Shown: positions 17,293-26,355 of the stretch, piece after piece
Layout: the number at the start of each line of letters is the position of its first letter
Numbering within the stretch: position 1 is the first letter of the stretch
From: Cloacibacillus evryensis DSM 19522
Lineage (GTDB): Bacteria; Synergistota; Synergistia; Synergistales; Synergistaceae
Assembly (NCBI RefSeq): GCF_000585335.1
Contig: NZ_KK073872.1
Coordinates: forward strand, 723,317-787,316
DNA: 64,000 nt
Direction of reading: 5' to 3'
Position numbers and translations under genes: made by a program
The notes under the pieces: generated by a model
Told to the model about the DNA's origin: nothing
What the model saw: the letters and a program-made list of their open reading frames with translations, nothing else
Database searches by the model: none

Positions 17293-19866
17293 ATGCAAAG
17301 TAAAAGGTTCCTGAAAAATGTACAGACAGCAATAATAGTTGCTTTTGTAATCTGCTCACTTAGCTTCATCGCTATAGCTTCGAATTCAAAGGGTAAGCCC
17401 GCATCTGAAAGTGAAGTTGGGGGATCGTGGAGTGTGGATATGAGCAAACTGGAAAATCTGTGGTTTGCGGATCAGAATTGGGATGGAAAATCTTTAAAAG
17501 AATACTCCTCAAAGGTAAAAGCCCATTTTGCCGATCCTGACGCCTCCGAATTCGGCGACCATCCAGACTTTACGGCCGAAATGCGCGCTAACGAAAACGA
17601 TCCGGAAGGCACTGTAAAAATTCTTACCAACGCACAGATGAACAGCTATCTCGAATCTCTGCCTAAAGATAATATGACAATTCGCTACATCGGTGACTAT
17701 CCGAGCGGAATGAGAATGCCGCTGCTTGTCTTCAGCAGCCCGAAACTTGATGACCCAAGCGGGGAAAAATTACGCGCGCTCAATAAACCTATATTCTACC
17801 TTCGTGCGCAAGTCCACGGTAATGAAGTGGCTTCAACAGCCGGAGCGATTATGCTCGCGCAGCGGCTCTGCCAGAAACATTCTGACGTAGCGGGACTTCT
17901 CGATAAAATATCCATCGTAATACTGCCGCGCATGAACGCGGATGGTACCAAGATCCACCAGCGAGGTACCAGCATTATATCCGGAGACACCTGGGAGACT
18001 GGACTTCCTGATTTCTTCGAGTCTTCAGGCCCTGGCGGCGGAATGAGCCAGTACGGCGGCGGCCTCATGGGCGGTTATGACCAGAACAGGGACAGCGTGT
18101 GGCTCGGCGCTCCCGCCGCCCGCGCACATGCGCGGGTACTTGCCGAATATGCCCCTGAATTTTGTCTTGACGCACATGAATATGAATGCAATGGTTACTA
18201 CGGCCTTCCGTCAAAAATAACCTCCGGTGACAGCTTTGTGTATGAAACAGATCCTGACAATGGCGGCAGGCTTGTGCTAAAAGACGACGGCGGGACGCTC
18301 TGCTACTATAAGGAACAGATCACGACGCAGTGGGGCAACCACCTGCTGATACCTGAAGCACTTAGAACTTCTTCCGAAGTCATTCAGCAGAAGATTGCGA
18401 ATGGGCTGCAGAAGCCGAGCAACCCCAGCGGTTCTTTCTTCTGGGCGCCATATGTGGATACGCGCGGATATGGGCTTGCCATCGGAGAAGACGGTAAATC
18501 AACAGGCGGCCTGGTTTCCCTTAACTCCATACCGGCTGGAGAACAGCGTGATGCCGTAAAGAAATGGTCCGATGCCAACGGTAACGTGCCGGAACTTGGC
18601 GCCTATCAAGAATCCATAGAGGGTGGGTTTGATCCCTCCATTGCGCGTAACAGCATGGGGCTGACGGGAGCGATTAGTTTCCTCGTCGAATCCAGAAGCG
18701 CGGGAGGCCGCTGGGAATTCGCAAGGCGCACCATGGGGCAGTACCTTACCGTCCTCTATTATCTGAAAGCAATAACTGATGACCTCGATAATTATAGCGC
18801 TGAGGTTAAAGAGGCCAGAGCTGAGATCCTTGCCGGCGGTAAGGCCGAAAATATTGGCAAAGAAAAATATATGATGACGATCCGTCAGGACTACGACACG
18901 GTAGACTATTCTGATGTAGTCACACAGGGCGTATACTATCACGACGGAAGCTCAGAGGACATCTTTGGCCTTCGCAAAAACTCGCGTTTTGGAATGAAGC
19001 CGACATTTGAATGCCTGCGACCCTACGCCTACATCATAGACGGTAGCTATTCAATGGCAGACACCATAGCGTTCAGGATGAGCAACCTCGGCGTAAAGTT
19101 TGAACGACTTACCGCTCCTGTCAGTCTTGACGTAGAAGCCTATACTATAACGAATATGGGCAAGCTCAGCAGTTTTGGTGCGAGCTGCAAGATCGAGGGC
19201 GTGAATAAGGCGGAAAAAGTCGTTTCGTTCCCCACCGGAAGTTACGTAGTCTATATGGAACAGCCGATGGCAAACTATGCGGCGGTCCTCCTTGAGCCGA
19301 TGTCAATGCGTTCATGGTCAGGCAAGGATGTCAAAAATAATGAGACGCGGCTTGGCAAAGAAGCACCATTCTACCGCTACATGAAAACGGAGAAGATTGC
19401 CGATACCGAATCCGTCGAGGTTGTGACGCTTGACTTTACGGACTTTTTTGTTTACGACATCATTCCTTTCTCCGTGGCGGAGACGGAAAATGTCCGCGCA
19501 AAAACGATGGATTCCGTATTTGGGGAAACTGTCAGCGTATACGGCCTTGCTCCCAAGTCTGACATCAAGGCGTACCTGCCCTCGGATGGAGACACCAGAA
19601 ACTGGTTTGTGTACGATGCAACTACAAAATCTTACGGGCAAAAAAATATCACATTTGACGAAGAAATGAACAGGAACTATATAACGATCCCCGCAAAAGA
19701 TTTTATTGACGCGGGAGACGGATATTACACTGTAAACGTAGCGGTAACCCCCGCAGGGACGCAGCCTGTCAGTAGCTCGTCGTCAGGCTGCAACGCAGGA
19801 GCTGCTCATATCATGATCTTGATTGGAGTGTCGGTCGTGCTGTTTGTAGGAAAGAAAAAGGGATAA
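17293..19866 (+). CDS. Secreted M14 zinc carboxypeptidase with Synerg-CTERM-type tail
   Basis: 857 residues from the ATG at 17293, chosen because GGAGG lies 7 nt upstream and a signal peptide follows (KNVQTAIIVAFVICSLSFIAIA). The M14 zinc site is H175 and E178 in VHGNE and H295 in LDAHEYE; E466 in FLVESRS is the likely catalytic Glu. The C-terminus reads SSSSSGCNAG, a hydrophobic stretch and KKKG, the layout of the Synerg-CTERM sorting signal, so it is probably anchored in or processed at the envelope. Substrate is unknown, presumably peptides. It is a single gene between its own promoter and terminator. Confidence 0.88.
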   Translation: MQSKRFLKNVQTAIIVAFVICSLSFIAIASNSKGKPASESEVGGSWSVDMSKLENLWFADQNWDGKSLKEYSSKVKAHFADPDASEFGDHPDFTAEMRANENDPEGTVKILTNAQMNSYLESLPKDNMTIRYIGDYPSGMRMPLLVFSSPKLDDPSGEKLRALNKPIFYLRAQVHGNEVASTAGAIMLAQRLCQKHSDVAGLLDKISIVILPRMNADGTKIHQRGTSIISGDTWETGLPDFFESSGPGGGMSQYGGGLMGGYDQNRDSVWLGAPAARAHARVLAEYAPEFCLDAHEYECNGYYGLPSKITSGDSFVYETDPDNGGRLVLKDDGGTLCYYKEQITTQWGNHLLIPEALRTSSEVIQQKIANGLQKPSNPSGSFFWAPYVDTRGYGLAIGEDGKSTGGLVSLNSIPAGEQRDAVKKWSDANGNVPELGAYQESIEGGFDPSIARNSMGLTGAISFLVESRSAGGRWEFARRTMGQYLTVLYYLKAITDDLDNYSAEVKEARAEILAGGKAENIGKEKYMMTIRQDYDTVDYSDVVTQGVYYHDGSSEDIFGLRKNSRFGMKPTFECLRPYAYIIDGSYSMADTIAFRMSNLGVKFERLTAPVSLDVEAYTITNMGKLSSFGASCKIEGVNKAEKVVSFPTGSYVVYMEQPMANYAAVLLEPMSMRSWSGKDVKNNETRLGKEAPFYRYMKTEKIADTESVEVVTLDFTDFFVYDIIPFSVAETENVRAKTMDSVFGETVSVYGLAPKSDIKAYLPSDGDTRNWFVYDATTKSYGQKNITFDEEMNRNYITIPAKDFIDAGDGYYTVNVAVTPAGTQPVSSSSSGCNAGAAHIMILIGVSVVLFVGKKKG

Positions 19867-19873
19867 TCCAACT

Positions 19874-19920
19874 AAAAGCGCCGAAATGTGGCCTTGATAA
19901 GCTTCATTCCGGCGCTTTTT
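19874..19920 (+). terminator. Terminator after the M14 peptidase
   Basis: AAAAGCGCCG (19874-19883) pairs with CGGCGCTTTT (19910-19919), with inner AATG/CATT pairing and a T-run built into the 3' arm. Confidence 0.82.
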
Positions 19921-20059
19921 ATGCATAAGGCGTGCGGTCTCAAAACGAAGCTGATTTCCTGCGTCGGGACTGCGGAATGTCGAACGGCTGCGATCGTTAT
20001 ATCACAAAAACTGGTTTTGATTGAACTGGTATTGATTTTTCAAGGTTTTAGCTGTTTTA

Positions 20060-20087
20060 TTGATGTGCGAAGTTTCAGTTGTATAAT
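20060..20087 (+). promoter_or_regulatory. Promoter of the LUD-domain gene
   Basis: TTGATG (20060-20065), a 16-nt spacer and a consensus TATAAT (20082-20087), about 50 nt before the start codon. Confidence 0.65.
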
Positions 20088-20137
20088 AAATCGTGGCAGG
20101 ATAATTACGGCAAATAATTTTTGGAGGGTGGTCCGCC

Positions 20138-20785
20138 ATGAATACATCTGAGGCAAAAAAGACGAGCAACAGAAAACTTGGAGAAAGTATCTGCAAGGCT
20201 CTGGAGGCGCGCGGATTCTCCGCGCAGTACGCCGAAAACGCGGAGGCCGCCTGCGAGCGCGCGCTGGAATTGATTGAAGACGGCGCCAGCGTGGGCATTC
20301 CCGGAACGGTTACAGTGCGTGAGATCGGGCTGCCGGAGAGGCTTGAGGAAAAGGGCTGCAAAATAGCCGAACACTGGCTCCCTAATATGACGCGTGAGGA
20401 GCGTAAAGCGGCGCTTATCGGCGAGCTTGAAGCGGATTGGTTTGTGACAAGCGCTAACGCGCTGGCGATGGACGGCACCATCGTCAACATCGACGGCACG
20501 GGAAACCGTGTCGGCGTGATGGCATGGGCTCCGGGAAAGATACTGTACATCATCGGCGTCAATAAGATCGAGTCCGACGTCGATTCGGCGCTCAAACGCG
20601 CGCGCAGTATCGCCTCCCCGCCGAACGCGGTGCGCATCGGCATGAAAACGCCCTGCACCGCCGTCGGGCGCTGTATGGACTGCAACAGCCCGGACAGGAT
20701 ATGCCGCGTGGTGACGATGATGGAGAGAGCTCCCATCGGGCGTGAATGCCATGTGATAATTGTCGGGGAAGAGCTGGGATACTAG
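20138..20785 (+). CDS. LUD domain protein (LutC/YkgG-like)
   Basis: 215 residues. The fold markers are the N-terminal helices, ASVGIPGTVTVREIGLPE, DWFVTSANALAMDGTIVNID, RVGVMAWAPGKILYIIGVNK, and a C-terminal Cys-rich piece (TAVGRCMDCNSPDRICR). LutC-like proteins take part in lactate utilisation with LutAB, but those genes are absent here and this is the stand-alone form found in many anaerobes; a precise role is not established. GGAGGG precedes the ATG. Confidence 0.82.
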   Translation: MNTSEAKKTSNRKLGESICKALEARGFSAQYAENAEAACERALELIEDGASVGIPGTVTVREIGLPERLEEKGCKIAEHWLPNMTREERKAALIGELEADWFVTSANALAMDGTIVNIDGTGNRVGVMAWAPGKILYIIGVNKIESDVDSALKRARSIASPPNAVRIGMKTPCTAVGRCMDCNSPDRICRVVTMMERAPIGRECHVIIVGEELGY

Positions 20786-20838
20786 CGTTCATCCTTTTAA
20801 GCCGGCCGCAGCGAAGATGATTGCCATACGTTAAAATG

Positions 20839-20875
20839 AAAACCCTGGATGTCTTTTGATATCCAGGGTTTTTTG
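20839..20875. terminator. Bidirectional terminator between the LUD gene and copZ
   Basis: AAAACCCTGGAT (20839-20850) pairs with ATCCAGGGTTTT (20861-20872), with T-rich tails on both strands. It serves both convergent genes. Confidence 0.9.
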
Positions 20876-20889
20876 CGGGTATTTCTCCG

Positions 20890-21090
20890 TCAGATCAGTC
20901 CGGCGTCATGACCGGCTTCGTCGATTATGCTCAGAAGCTTGTCGGCCTCAGCCTCGATATCGACGACGACCTCTTTGCTCTTGAGGTCAAGGGACTTTAC
21001 CCTGCCGCCCGCGTTTGACACCGCCTCGCGGATTCTCTTTTCGCAGTGTTCGCAGCTCATGTCGGGTACCTTCAGTTTGAATTCAGCCAT
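20890..21090 (-). CDS. copZ: Copper chaperone (HMA domain)
   Basis: 66 residues, one heavy-metal-associated domain with the Cu(I) motif MSCEHC at 11-16 and a ferredoxin-like fold pattern. It carries copper to the ATPase encoded 3 nt upstream in the operon. The weak hydrophobic KxLxLxSKEVVVD strand and the C-terminal AGHDAGLI fit CopZ. Confidence 0.9.
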   Translation of the reverse strand: MAEFKLKVPDMSCEHCEKRIREAVSNAGGRVKSLDLKSKEVVVDIEAEADKLLSIIDEAGHDAGLI

Positions 21091-21093
21091 CTT

Positions 21094-23295
21094 TTAGAAA
21101 ACCTCCTTTTTATTTTCGGCGGAGCCGGCGATCCTCAGCGAGTTGAGGATCACAGTTATGGAACTTGCCGCCATCGCGAATTCGGCGGCTATCGGGTGCA
21201 GCAGTCCCGCCATTGCCATTGGGATCGCGATTATGTTGTACACGAAGGCGCCGAAGAGGTTCTCCCTTATCACACGCCAGGTCTTAGACGAAATCTTTAT
21301 CGCGGCGACGATGCGGGAGAGGCCGCCCCTCATTATCACAATGTCCGCGCTGTCGACGGCCAGATCCATGCCGCCTCCCATCGCGATCCCGACCTCCGCG
21401 CCCTTGAGCGCCGCCGCGTCGTTGATGCCGTCTCCGCCCATCAGTACCCGGCGCCCCTCGCTCTGTGCTTCGTGTACTAGAGAGAGCTTGTCCTCCGGCC
21501 GGACCTCCCAGCGAACATCCTCGATCCCGGCCTCTTTCGCGATCGACAGTGCCGTCTCCTTCGCGTCGCCGGTAGCCATCATGGGGGTCACTCCCATCTT
21601 TTTCAGTTCGGAGATCGCGGAGGGGGAGTCCTCGCGGATGGGGTCGGTGATTGCGAAATAGCCTACCGGCTCTCCATTCCTGCGGACTTCAACAAGCGTC
21701 ACCGCGAGCGATGAGGCGTCGCTCCAGCGGGAACGGTCGAGAGGCCTGCCGACAAACCATTCCGTATCGCCCCATTTGCCGGTCACGCCCTCGCCGGGAG
21801 TTTCTGTCAGCGAATCGGCCCTGTCTGCCGGGTGAATGCCGGCCGCCTCCGTCACCGCGCGCGCCAGAGGGTGTCCTGAGTTTGATTCAAGCGCGTAGAT
21901 ATAGCGCAGAGCCGCTTCGGGAGCCTGCCATTTTGTGACCTTCGGCTCTCCCTTTGTGATGGTGCCCGTCTTGTCGAGGATCGCGAAATTCACGTCCTTC
22001 AATGTCTGTATCGCCTCCGCGTTGCGGATGAGCAGTCCGGCTCGCGATGCCTCGCCGGTGCTTACCACGAGAGCGAGCGGCGTGGCGAGGCCGAGCGCAC
22101 AGGGACAGGCGATGACGAGCGTCGCGATAAAGGCGTAGGCCGCGGCTCCGGCAGGCGTCGACAGGTTCGTCGGCCAAGGCATCATCGCGGCGAGCGGCGC
22201 GATCAGCGCGTGCAGCTGCGGGAAGAAAAAATACCACGCCGCGGCGCTGAGGCCGGCGAGACCGATGACCGCGGGGACGAATTTCAGCGTGAGGCGGTCG
22301 GCGAGGGCCTGTAACGGCACCTTGCCGCCCTGCGCCTCGCGGACGAGTTCGAGCATCTTGGAGAGGAATGTGTCTTCCCCGACCTTTGTCGTACGGATCG
22401 TGAGGATGCCGTAAGTGTTGAGCGCTCCGCCAGTAACCTCGGAGCCCTCGCTCTTGGCGACCGGCAGCGATTCGCCCGTGAGCAGCGATTCGTCAACGCC
22501 TGATTTTCCCTCTATCACCACGCCGTCGAGCGGGATACGCTCGCCCGGGTTGACCTGCATTATCGTCTCCGGCTTCACCGCTTCGATCGGTACCATGATC
22601 GTTTCTCCGTCATCGCCCATGACCCTCGCCTCGCGCGGCTGCAGCGTAAGCAGGGTCTTTACCTGCTTGGCGGCGCGGTCGCGCAGGTGGGATTCAATGT
22701 AGCGCCCCGTGAGGTGCAGCATCATTATCATCACTCCGACCGTGCCGAAAGAGGGGATGGCGAAGCCCATGATGTTGAATATCGCCGTCAGCCACGAAGC
22801 GGCGGCTGAGAGCGCGATGAGCGAATCCATGTTGGTGTGCCCGTGCCGCAGCGCTATCCAGGCGCCGCCTATCGTCTTGCGCCCGCACCAGAAGATCGCC
22901 GCGGCGCCGAAAACTATCTCCAGCGGGCCGTACCACGGAAAGTGATAACCGAAAAACATGTGGAGCAGCATCAGAAAGGAGAGCGGAATACCTATGACCA
23001 GTATTTCGATCAGGTTCCGCCTCGCCTCTCGGTAACGCATCTCATCCAGGTCGGCCGGCACGTCTTTCACGATCTCATAGCCGCTTTTTTTAACGGCCGC
23101 TTCCAGCGCGTCTTCCCTCACCCCAGGCTCCGCCAGCACGAAGGCGCTCTCGGTGGCGAGGTTCACGGAGGCGAATATGACGCCGGGCACTTTCTTGAGC
23201 GCGCGTTCAACGATGCGCGAACAGGTGGTGCAGGTCATCCCGAGTACCCTGAAATTCCATTTTATTTCTTGTTCTGTCTTTTTTATCTCTTCCAT
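21094..23295 (-). CDS. copA: Copper-exporting P1B-type ATPase
   Basis: 733 residues from the ATG at 23295, which has AGAGGTG upstream. One N-terminal HMA domain with GMTCTTC (C22, C25), eight predicted membrane helices, the actuator TGES loop, the transport motif CPCALG in helix 6, the phosphorylation motif DKTGTIT, an HP motif (SGHPLARA) and the hinge GDGINDAAAL. CPC points to Cu(I) or Ag(I) export across the inner membrane. copA-copZ form one minus-strand operon that starts beside tRNA-Ser. Confidence 0.95.
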   Translation of the reverse strand: MEEIKKTEQEIKWNFRVLGMTCTTCSRIVERALKKVPGVIFASVNLATESAFVLAEPGVREDALEAAVKKSGYEIVKDVPADLDEMRYREARRNLIEILVIGIPLSFLMLLHMFFGYHFPWYGPLEIVFGAAAIFWCGRKTIGGAWIALRHGHTNMDSLIALSAAASWLTAIFNIMGFAIPSFGTVGVMIMMLHLTGRYIESHLRDRAAKQVKTLLTLQPREARVMGDDGETIMVPIEAVKPETIMQVNPGERIPLDGVVIEGKSGVDESLLTGESLPVAKSEGSEVTGGALNTYGILTIRTTKVGEDTFLSKMLELVREAQGGKVPLQALADRLTLKFVPAVIGLAGLSAAAWYFFFPQLHALIAPLAAMMPWPTNLSTPAGAAAYAFIATLVIACPCALGLATPLALVVSTGEASRAGLLIRNAEAIQTLKDVNFAILDKTGTITKGEPKVTKWQAPEAALRYIYALESNSGHPLARAVTEAAGIHPADRADSLTETPGEGVTGKWGDTEWFVGRPLDRSRWSDASSLAVTLVEVRRNGEPVGYFAITDPIREDSPSAISELKKMGVTPMMATGDAKETALSIAKEAGIEDVRWEVRPEDKLSLVHEAQSEGRRVLMGGDGINDAAALKGAEVGIAMGGGMDLAVDSADIVIMRGGLSRIVAAIKISSKTWRVIRENLFGAFVYNIIAIPMAMAGLLHPIAAEFAMAASSITVILNSLRIAGSAENKKEVF

Positions 23296-23333
23296 TATCA
23301 ACACCTCTTGGGTGCATTCTAACAAAGGCAAGC

Positions 23334-23362
23334 TTGCATTAATAGAAAAAATCCCTTATAAT
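23334..23362 (+). promoter_or_regulatory. Promoter of tRNA-Ser
   Basis: TTGCAT (23334-23339), a 17-nt spacer and TATAAT (23357-23362), 14 nt before the first tRNA base. Confidence 0.75.
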
Positions 23363-23376
23363 TCCTTACCGTAATT

Positions 23377-23464
23377 GGAGAGTTGTCCGAGTGGTCTATG
23401 GTGATTGACTTGAAATCAATTGGGTGTCACAGCCCCGGGGGTTCGAATCCTCCACTCTCCGCCA
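23377..23464 (+). tRNA. tRNA-Ser(UGA)
   Basis: 88 nt including an encoded CCA. The acceptor stem GGAGAGT pairs with ACTCTCC, the anticodon loop CTTGAAA gives UGA, a long variable arm (GGGTGTCACAGCCCC) is typical of serine tRNAs, and the T loop GTTCGAATCC is intact. The last 16 bases serve as attachment site for the integrated DNA downstream. Confidence 0.97.
23449..23464 (+). repeat. att1: 3' end of tRNA-Ser, left attachment site
   Basis: CCTCCACTCTCCGCCA, the 3' half of the T stem plus the acceptor stem and CCA. Exact copies lie at 31782-31797 and 32983-32998. With 31781-31798 the identity extends to 18 bp (TCCTCCACTCTCCGCCAA). Confidence 0.9.
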
Positions 23465-23476
23465 AGCCTTTATTGA

Positions 23477-23508
23477 GCCTTGCAAATACTATGTTTGTGA
23501 GGCTTTTT
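23477..23508 (+). terminator. Terminator directly after att1
   Basis: GCCTTGCAAAT (23477-23487) pairs imperfectly with GTTTGTGAGGC (23493-23503), followed by TTTTT. It closely resembles the terminator that follows att3 at 33010. Confidence 0.75.
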
Positions 23509-23561
23509 AATAGGAATTATAGCCGTTTCAAAGAGCATGTACAAGTGAGGAATTGACTTGT

Positions 23562-25376
23562 ATGCAGAACATTACAAAACGTTCACAGAATGACTACATC
23601 TTTCAGAACAATACAAGGCTGTATTTCCGCCAATCAATACCGCCTGACTTACGTCCAATATTCAAAAAGACTGAAATAAGAATATCGTTAAGGACGCCTG
23701 ACAAAAGGCTTGCTAAACGTAAAGCCGCCGTGCTATCGTCTCATATCTGGGACATCATGACGGCGCTTAGAAAAGGGGATAAGAGAATGACCGAACTGTC
23801 GACAGAACAAATTTACCAACTTGTTAAGACGTGGGTAGACAAAGAGCTTGCAGACGATGAAGCGGGGCGGGCGCTTAGTGTTGTAAACGGGAAGACAACT
23901 ATAAGTAATGAAGAAATGATTGGCTACGCTAATGAAATGCACTCGACAATACAAAGTGACTGCCGTGAAGCGTTGGCAACAGAGAATTATTCCTATGGCT
24001 CACCGGGGGCGGAATCTATTATTGAAGATAACGACTTGTCTATATCTCCTGATTCACAAGAATATAAAGCGCTATGCCGTGAGGTCATCAAGGCTCAATA
24101 TGAGTTGTGTAACGTCATGAAACAGCGTAACAGCGGTAAATATCCAGAGACCTATACCAGCACGGCGGTAAATCCAGTCTTGTACAATCAAAATGTAAAA
24201 CAATCGAACGTACAGAAGAAGCAACAGAACAAGTTCAGTACTGCATTTCAAGAGTATGTCGCAGAGAAGAAACTAAAGGGTAATTGGACGCCTAAAACGG
24301 TATTAGACGCGACGGCAAAGGTCAATATCTTCATTGAGATAATAGGCGATATAAAGCTTTGCGACATTACGCAAGAGAAAATGAAAGAAGCTGAACGGCT
24401 TATATTGAAGTATCCAAGCAGTAGGACTAAGAAGAAACAATATAAGGACATACCATATTCACAGTTAAAGAAGATGGATATACCAGAAACAGACAGGTTC
24501 AGCCATAAGAGTATTGAGAATTACATGATACAGGTAAACGGGTTCTTGAAATGGCTCAAGCCTATGTATGAAATGCCGGAATGGTTGCCTGTAATTATGT
24601 CTGCACCTAAAGCCGACGTAACACAAGATACAACGGCGTCTAAGGACATCTGGACAACAGAGGAATTGAGGAAGATATTCAATGACCCGGCCTATATTCA
24701 AGGCGAGAAAACAACTTCAACTAGTAATACGCGCAAGAAATACACCGGCGCGATATTCTGGCTGCCTTTAATGGCGCTGTACAGCGGCGCAAGGCCGGAG
24801 GAATTATGCGGCCTGTATTTGTCGGACTTTAAAGTCATTGATGAAGTTAAATGTTATCAGTTGACGCCTTGCATTGAAGATGAGGAGGGTAATCTTGTTA
24901 AAGCAAAGCGTATCAAGAATACAGCGTCGCGGCGTATCGTTCCTATTCACGACGAACTGTTGAAGTTAGGGCTATGGGAATATGTGCAGGAGTTGAAAGA
25001 ACAAGGTCATGCAAGACTCTTTGATGAACTAGCCGCAAGCGGTGCAGACCAGCGCTATAGTACTGGATATACGAAATGGTTTAACAGATATGTCAGTCAG
25101 ACATTATTAATCAAGGGAAGCAAACAAAAGGGCGCAAAGGTATTTTATTCGTTCCGACATACGTTTATAAATTATTGTGTACAAAATTCGTTGAGGGATA
25201 TTTACTTTGAACGAGTTGTCGGTCATGCGGTTCAAGGGAACGAGTCAACCTTGAAGCATTACGCTAAACCTATTTCACCACGGATATTAAAGGCGGAAGT
25301 AATCGACAGGGTGAATTTCGATGTAGACCTGTCATCGCTAAAGAATAATCCGTTTTCGCGGTCTATGAAAGGGTAA
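23562..25376 (+). CDS. int: Tyrosine recombinase / integrase with N-terminal DUF6538-like region
   Basis: 604 residues. The N-terminus (YIFQNNTRLYFRQSIPPDLR) is of the DUF6538 type, followed by a SAM-like core-binding domain (about 220-330) and the catalytic domain: R411 in SGARPEELCGL, Arg532-His533 in SFRHTF, GH in VVGHAVQ, and nucleophile Y567 in LKHYAK. The residue three before Arg532, usually His in HxxR, is Tyr (FYSFRH). The ATG at 23562 was chosen because GTGAGG lies 11 nt upstream; a TTG at 23553 is too close to it. It is the first gene after the tRNA and should integrate and excise the element. Confidence 0.92.
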   Translation: MQNITKRSQNDYIFQNNTRLYFRQSIPPDLRPIFKKTEIRISLRTPDKRLAKRKAAVLSSHIWDIMTALRKGDKRMTELSTEQIYQLVKTWVDKELADDEAGRALSVVNGKTTISNEEMIGYANEMHSTIQSDCREALATENYSYGSPGAESIIEDNDLSISPDSQEYKALCREVIKAQYELCNVMKQRNSGKYPETYTSTAVNPVLYNQNVKQSNVQKKQQNKFSTAFQEYVAEKKLKGNWTPKTVLDATAKVNIFIEIIGDIKLCDITQEKMKEAERLILKYPSSRTKKKQYKDIPYSQLKKMDIPETDRFSHKSIENYMIQVNGFLKWLKPMYEMPEWLPVIMSAPKADVTQDTTASKDIWTTEELRKIFNDPAYIQGEKTTSTSNTRKKYTGAIFWLPLMALYSGARPEELCGLYLSDFKVIDEVKCYQLTPCIEDEEGNLVKAKRIKNTASRRIVPIHDELLKLGLWEYVQELKEQGHARLFDELAASGADQRYSTGYTKWFNRYVSQTLLIKGSKQKGAKVFYSFRHTFINYCVQNSLRDIYFERVVGHAVQGNESTLKHYAKPISPRILKAEVIDRVNFDVDLSSLKNNPFSRSMKG

Positions 25377-25636
25377 ATGGCATATCTGCTGAAATATTGA
25401 CACGCCACAATGGACATAGAGGGGCGTAACTTATGCTAAGAGGTATGTTTATGCCTCTGTAATTGGCGTGTATAAATAGACACAGCGCTGCATGATGTTG
25501 TTTGTATAAGGCGTCGTTGATAACGAAGCGTGACAGGATTTTTCAGCATCGGCGTATAAAGTGAGGGGGCGCTAAATTGGCGTCCCCTTTGACGTAATCC
25601 AGCAACGGATTGTTTTTCAAAAGCCGGTCGGGGAAT

Positions 25637-25804
25637 TTAAAGCTGACCGGAAGATTCAAGGGACTTTGTTTCCTCAATGTATCGTTCAATATATTTGATT
25701 AAGACAGGCGTCATTTTATCACCGCGCAATGCTATAGCAGACTTAAACTGACGCGCTAAGGATTCGTCAAGTCTAAAGGCTATTTGTTCCTTCTTTTCAA
25801 TCAC
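25637..25804 (-). CDS. Small ribbon-helix-helix type protein
   Basis: 55 residues starting at GTG (25804) with AAGGGG 9 nt upstream. The order KKEQIAFRLDESLARQFKSA, then LRGDKMTPVLIKYIERYIEE, is a short beta strand followed by two helices, as in Arc/MetJ-type DNA-binding proteins. It reads opposite to the neighbouring small genes and probably represses the promoter at 25841. A 55-residue protein of the same layout is encoded at 33163-33330, outside the att sites. The stretch 25377-25636 shows no gene. Confidence 0.7.
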   Translation of the reverse strand: MIEKKEQIAFRLDESLARQFKSAIALRGDKMTPVLIKYIERYIEETKSLESSGQL

Positions 25805-25840
25805 AATTTATCCCCTTCTTTTGCATACATATAGACTATC

Positions 25841-25920
25841 TTGACCAATTGGCAAAAGCTAATTATCATAAATGCTAGCTTTTATGAATGCTAGCTAACT
25901 TACTAGCTCAAAGACTAGCA
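25841..25920 (+). promoter_or_regulatory. Promoter with a cluster of CTAGC sites
   Basis: TTGACC (25841-25846), a 17-nt spacer and TATCAT (25864-25869). Right after it, CTAGC occurs at 25875, 25891, 25903 and 25915, spaced 16, 12 and 12 bp. The clustered short motif over the transcription start suggests cooperative binding of a small repressor, perhaps the divergent RHH protein. Confidence 0.6.
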
Positions 25921-25964
25921 AGTTATCAGATTATACCACGGAGCCCCGAAGGGAGACGACAGTC

Positions 25965-26135
25965 ATGACGAAGAAGGAAAGAGCACAGCTAGAAACACTC
26001 AAAGCTCAACTAGTTACATCTTTTCAGGTAGCCAAAGCGCTTAACGACTTGAAAGAAGACGATGCTCAATACTGGGACGGCAAAATGAGCGGCCTTGCGA
26101 CGGCAATAAACAGGCTAAGAGCAATACTAGACTAG
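25965..26135 (+). CDS. Small helical protein of unknown function
   Basis: 56 residues (MTKKERAQLETLKAQLVTSF...), mostly predicted helix with heptad-like leucines, no recognisable domain. A GGGAG ribosome site lies 9-10 nt before the ATG. First gene after the CTAGC-bearing promoter; the next small gene follows by 19 nt. Its position is typical of early control genes of phages and satellites. Confidence 0.6.
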   Translation: MTKKERAQLETLKAQLVTSFQVAKALNDLKEDDAQYWDGKMSGLATAINRLRAILD

Positions 26136-26154
26136 GAGAAGGGGGACAATCATC

Positions 26155-26280
26155 ATGATTCGGAACATTATCAATTTCATCTGCGACGGCGACAAAGCGC
26201 GTACAAACAAAATGTGCCGCATACTACGCAAGATAGTTACGGCACGGGCGTTGAATCGGTTGTACAACTTAGCTAACTAG
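26155..26280 (+). CDS. Very small basic protein
   Basis: 41 residues, rich in Arg and Lys (CRILRKIVTARALNRLYNLA), no known domain. AGAAGGGGG lies a few bases before the ATG. It is co-directional with the gene before it, and both are followed by the hairpin at 26293, so they may form one short transcript. Confidence 0.5.
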   Translation: MIRNIINFICDGDKARTNKMCRILRKIVTARALNRLYNLAN

Positions 26281-26292
26281 TCAAAGTTAGCG

Positions 26293-26323
26293 ATCAGGCG
26301 GTAGTTAGCAGCTATCGCCTGAT
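26293..26323 (+). terminator. 12-bp inverted repeat before the antirepressor gene
   Basis: ATCAGGCGGTAG (26293-26304) pairs with CTATCGCCTGAT (26312-26323) with one mismatch-type G:T. It lacks a T-run, so it may be an attenuator, an RNA-stabilising hairpin or an operator rather than a terminator. Confidence 0.5.
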
Positions 26324-26355
26324 TAATAGAGATTATATCACAAGAGGGAGCGAAA

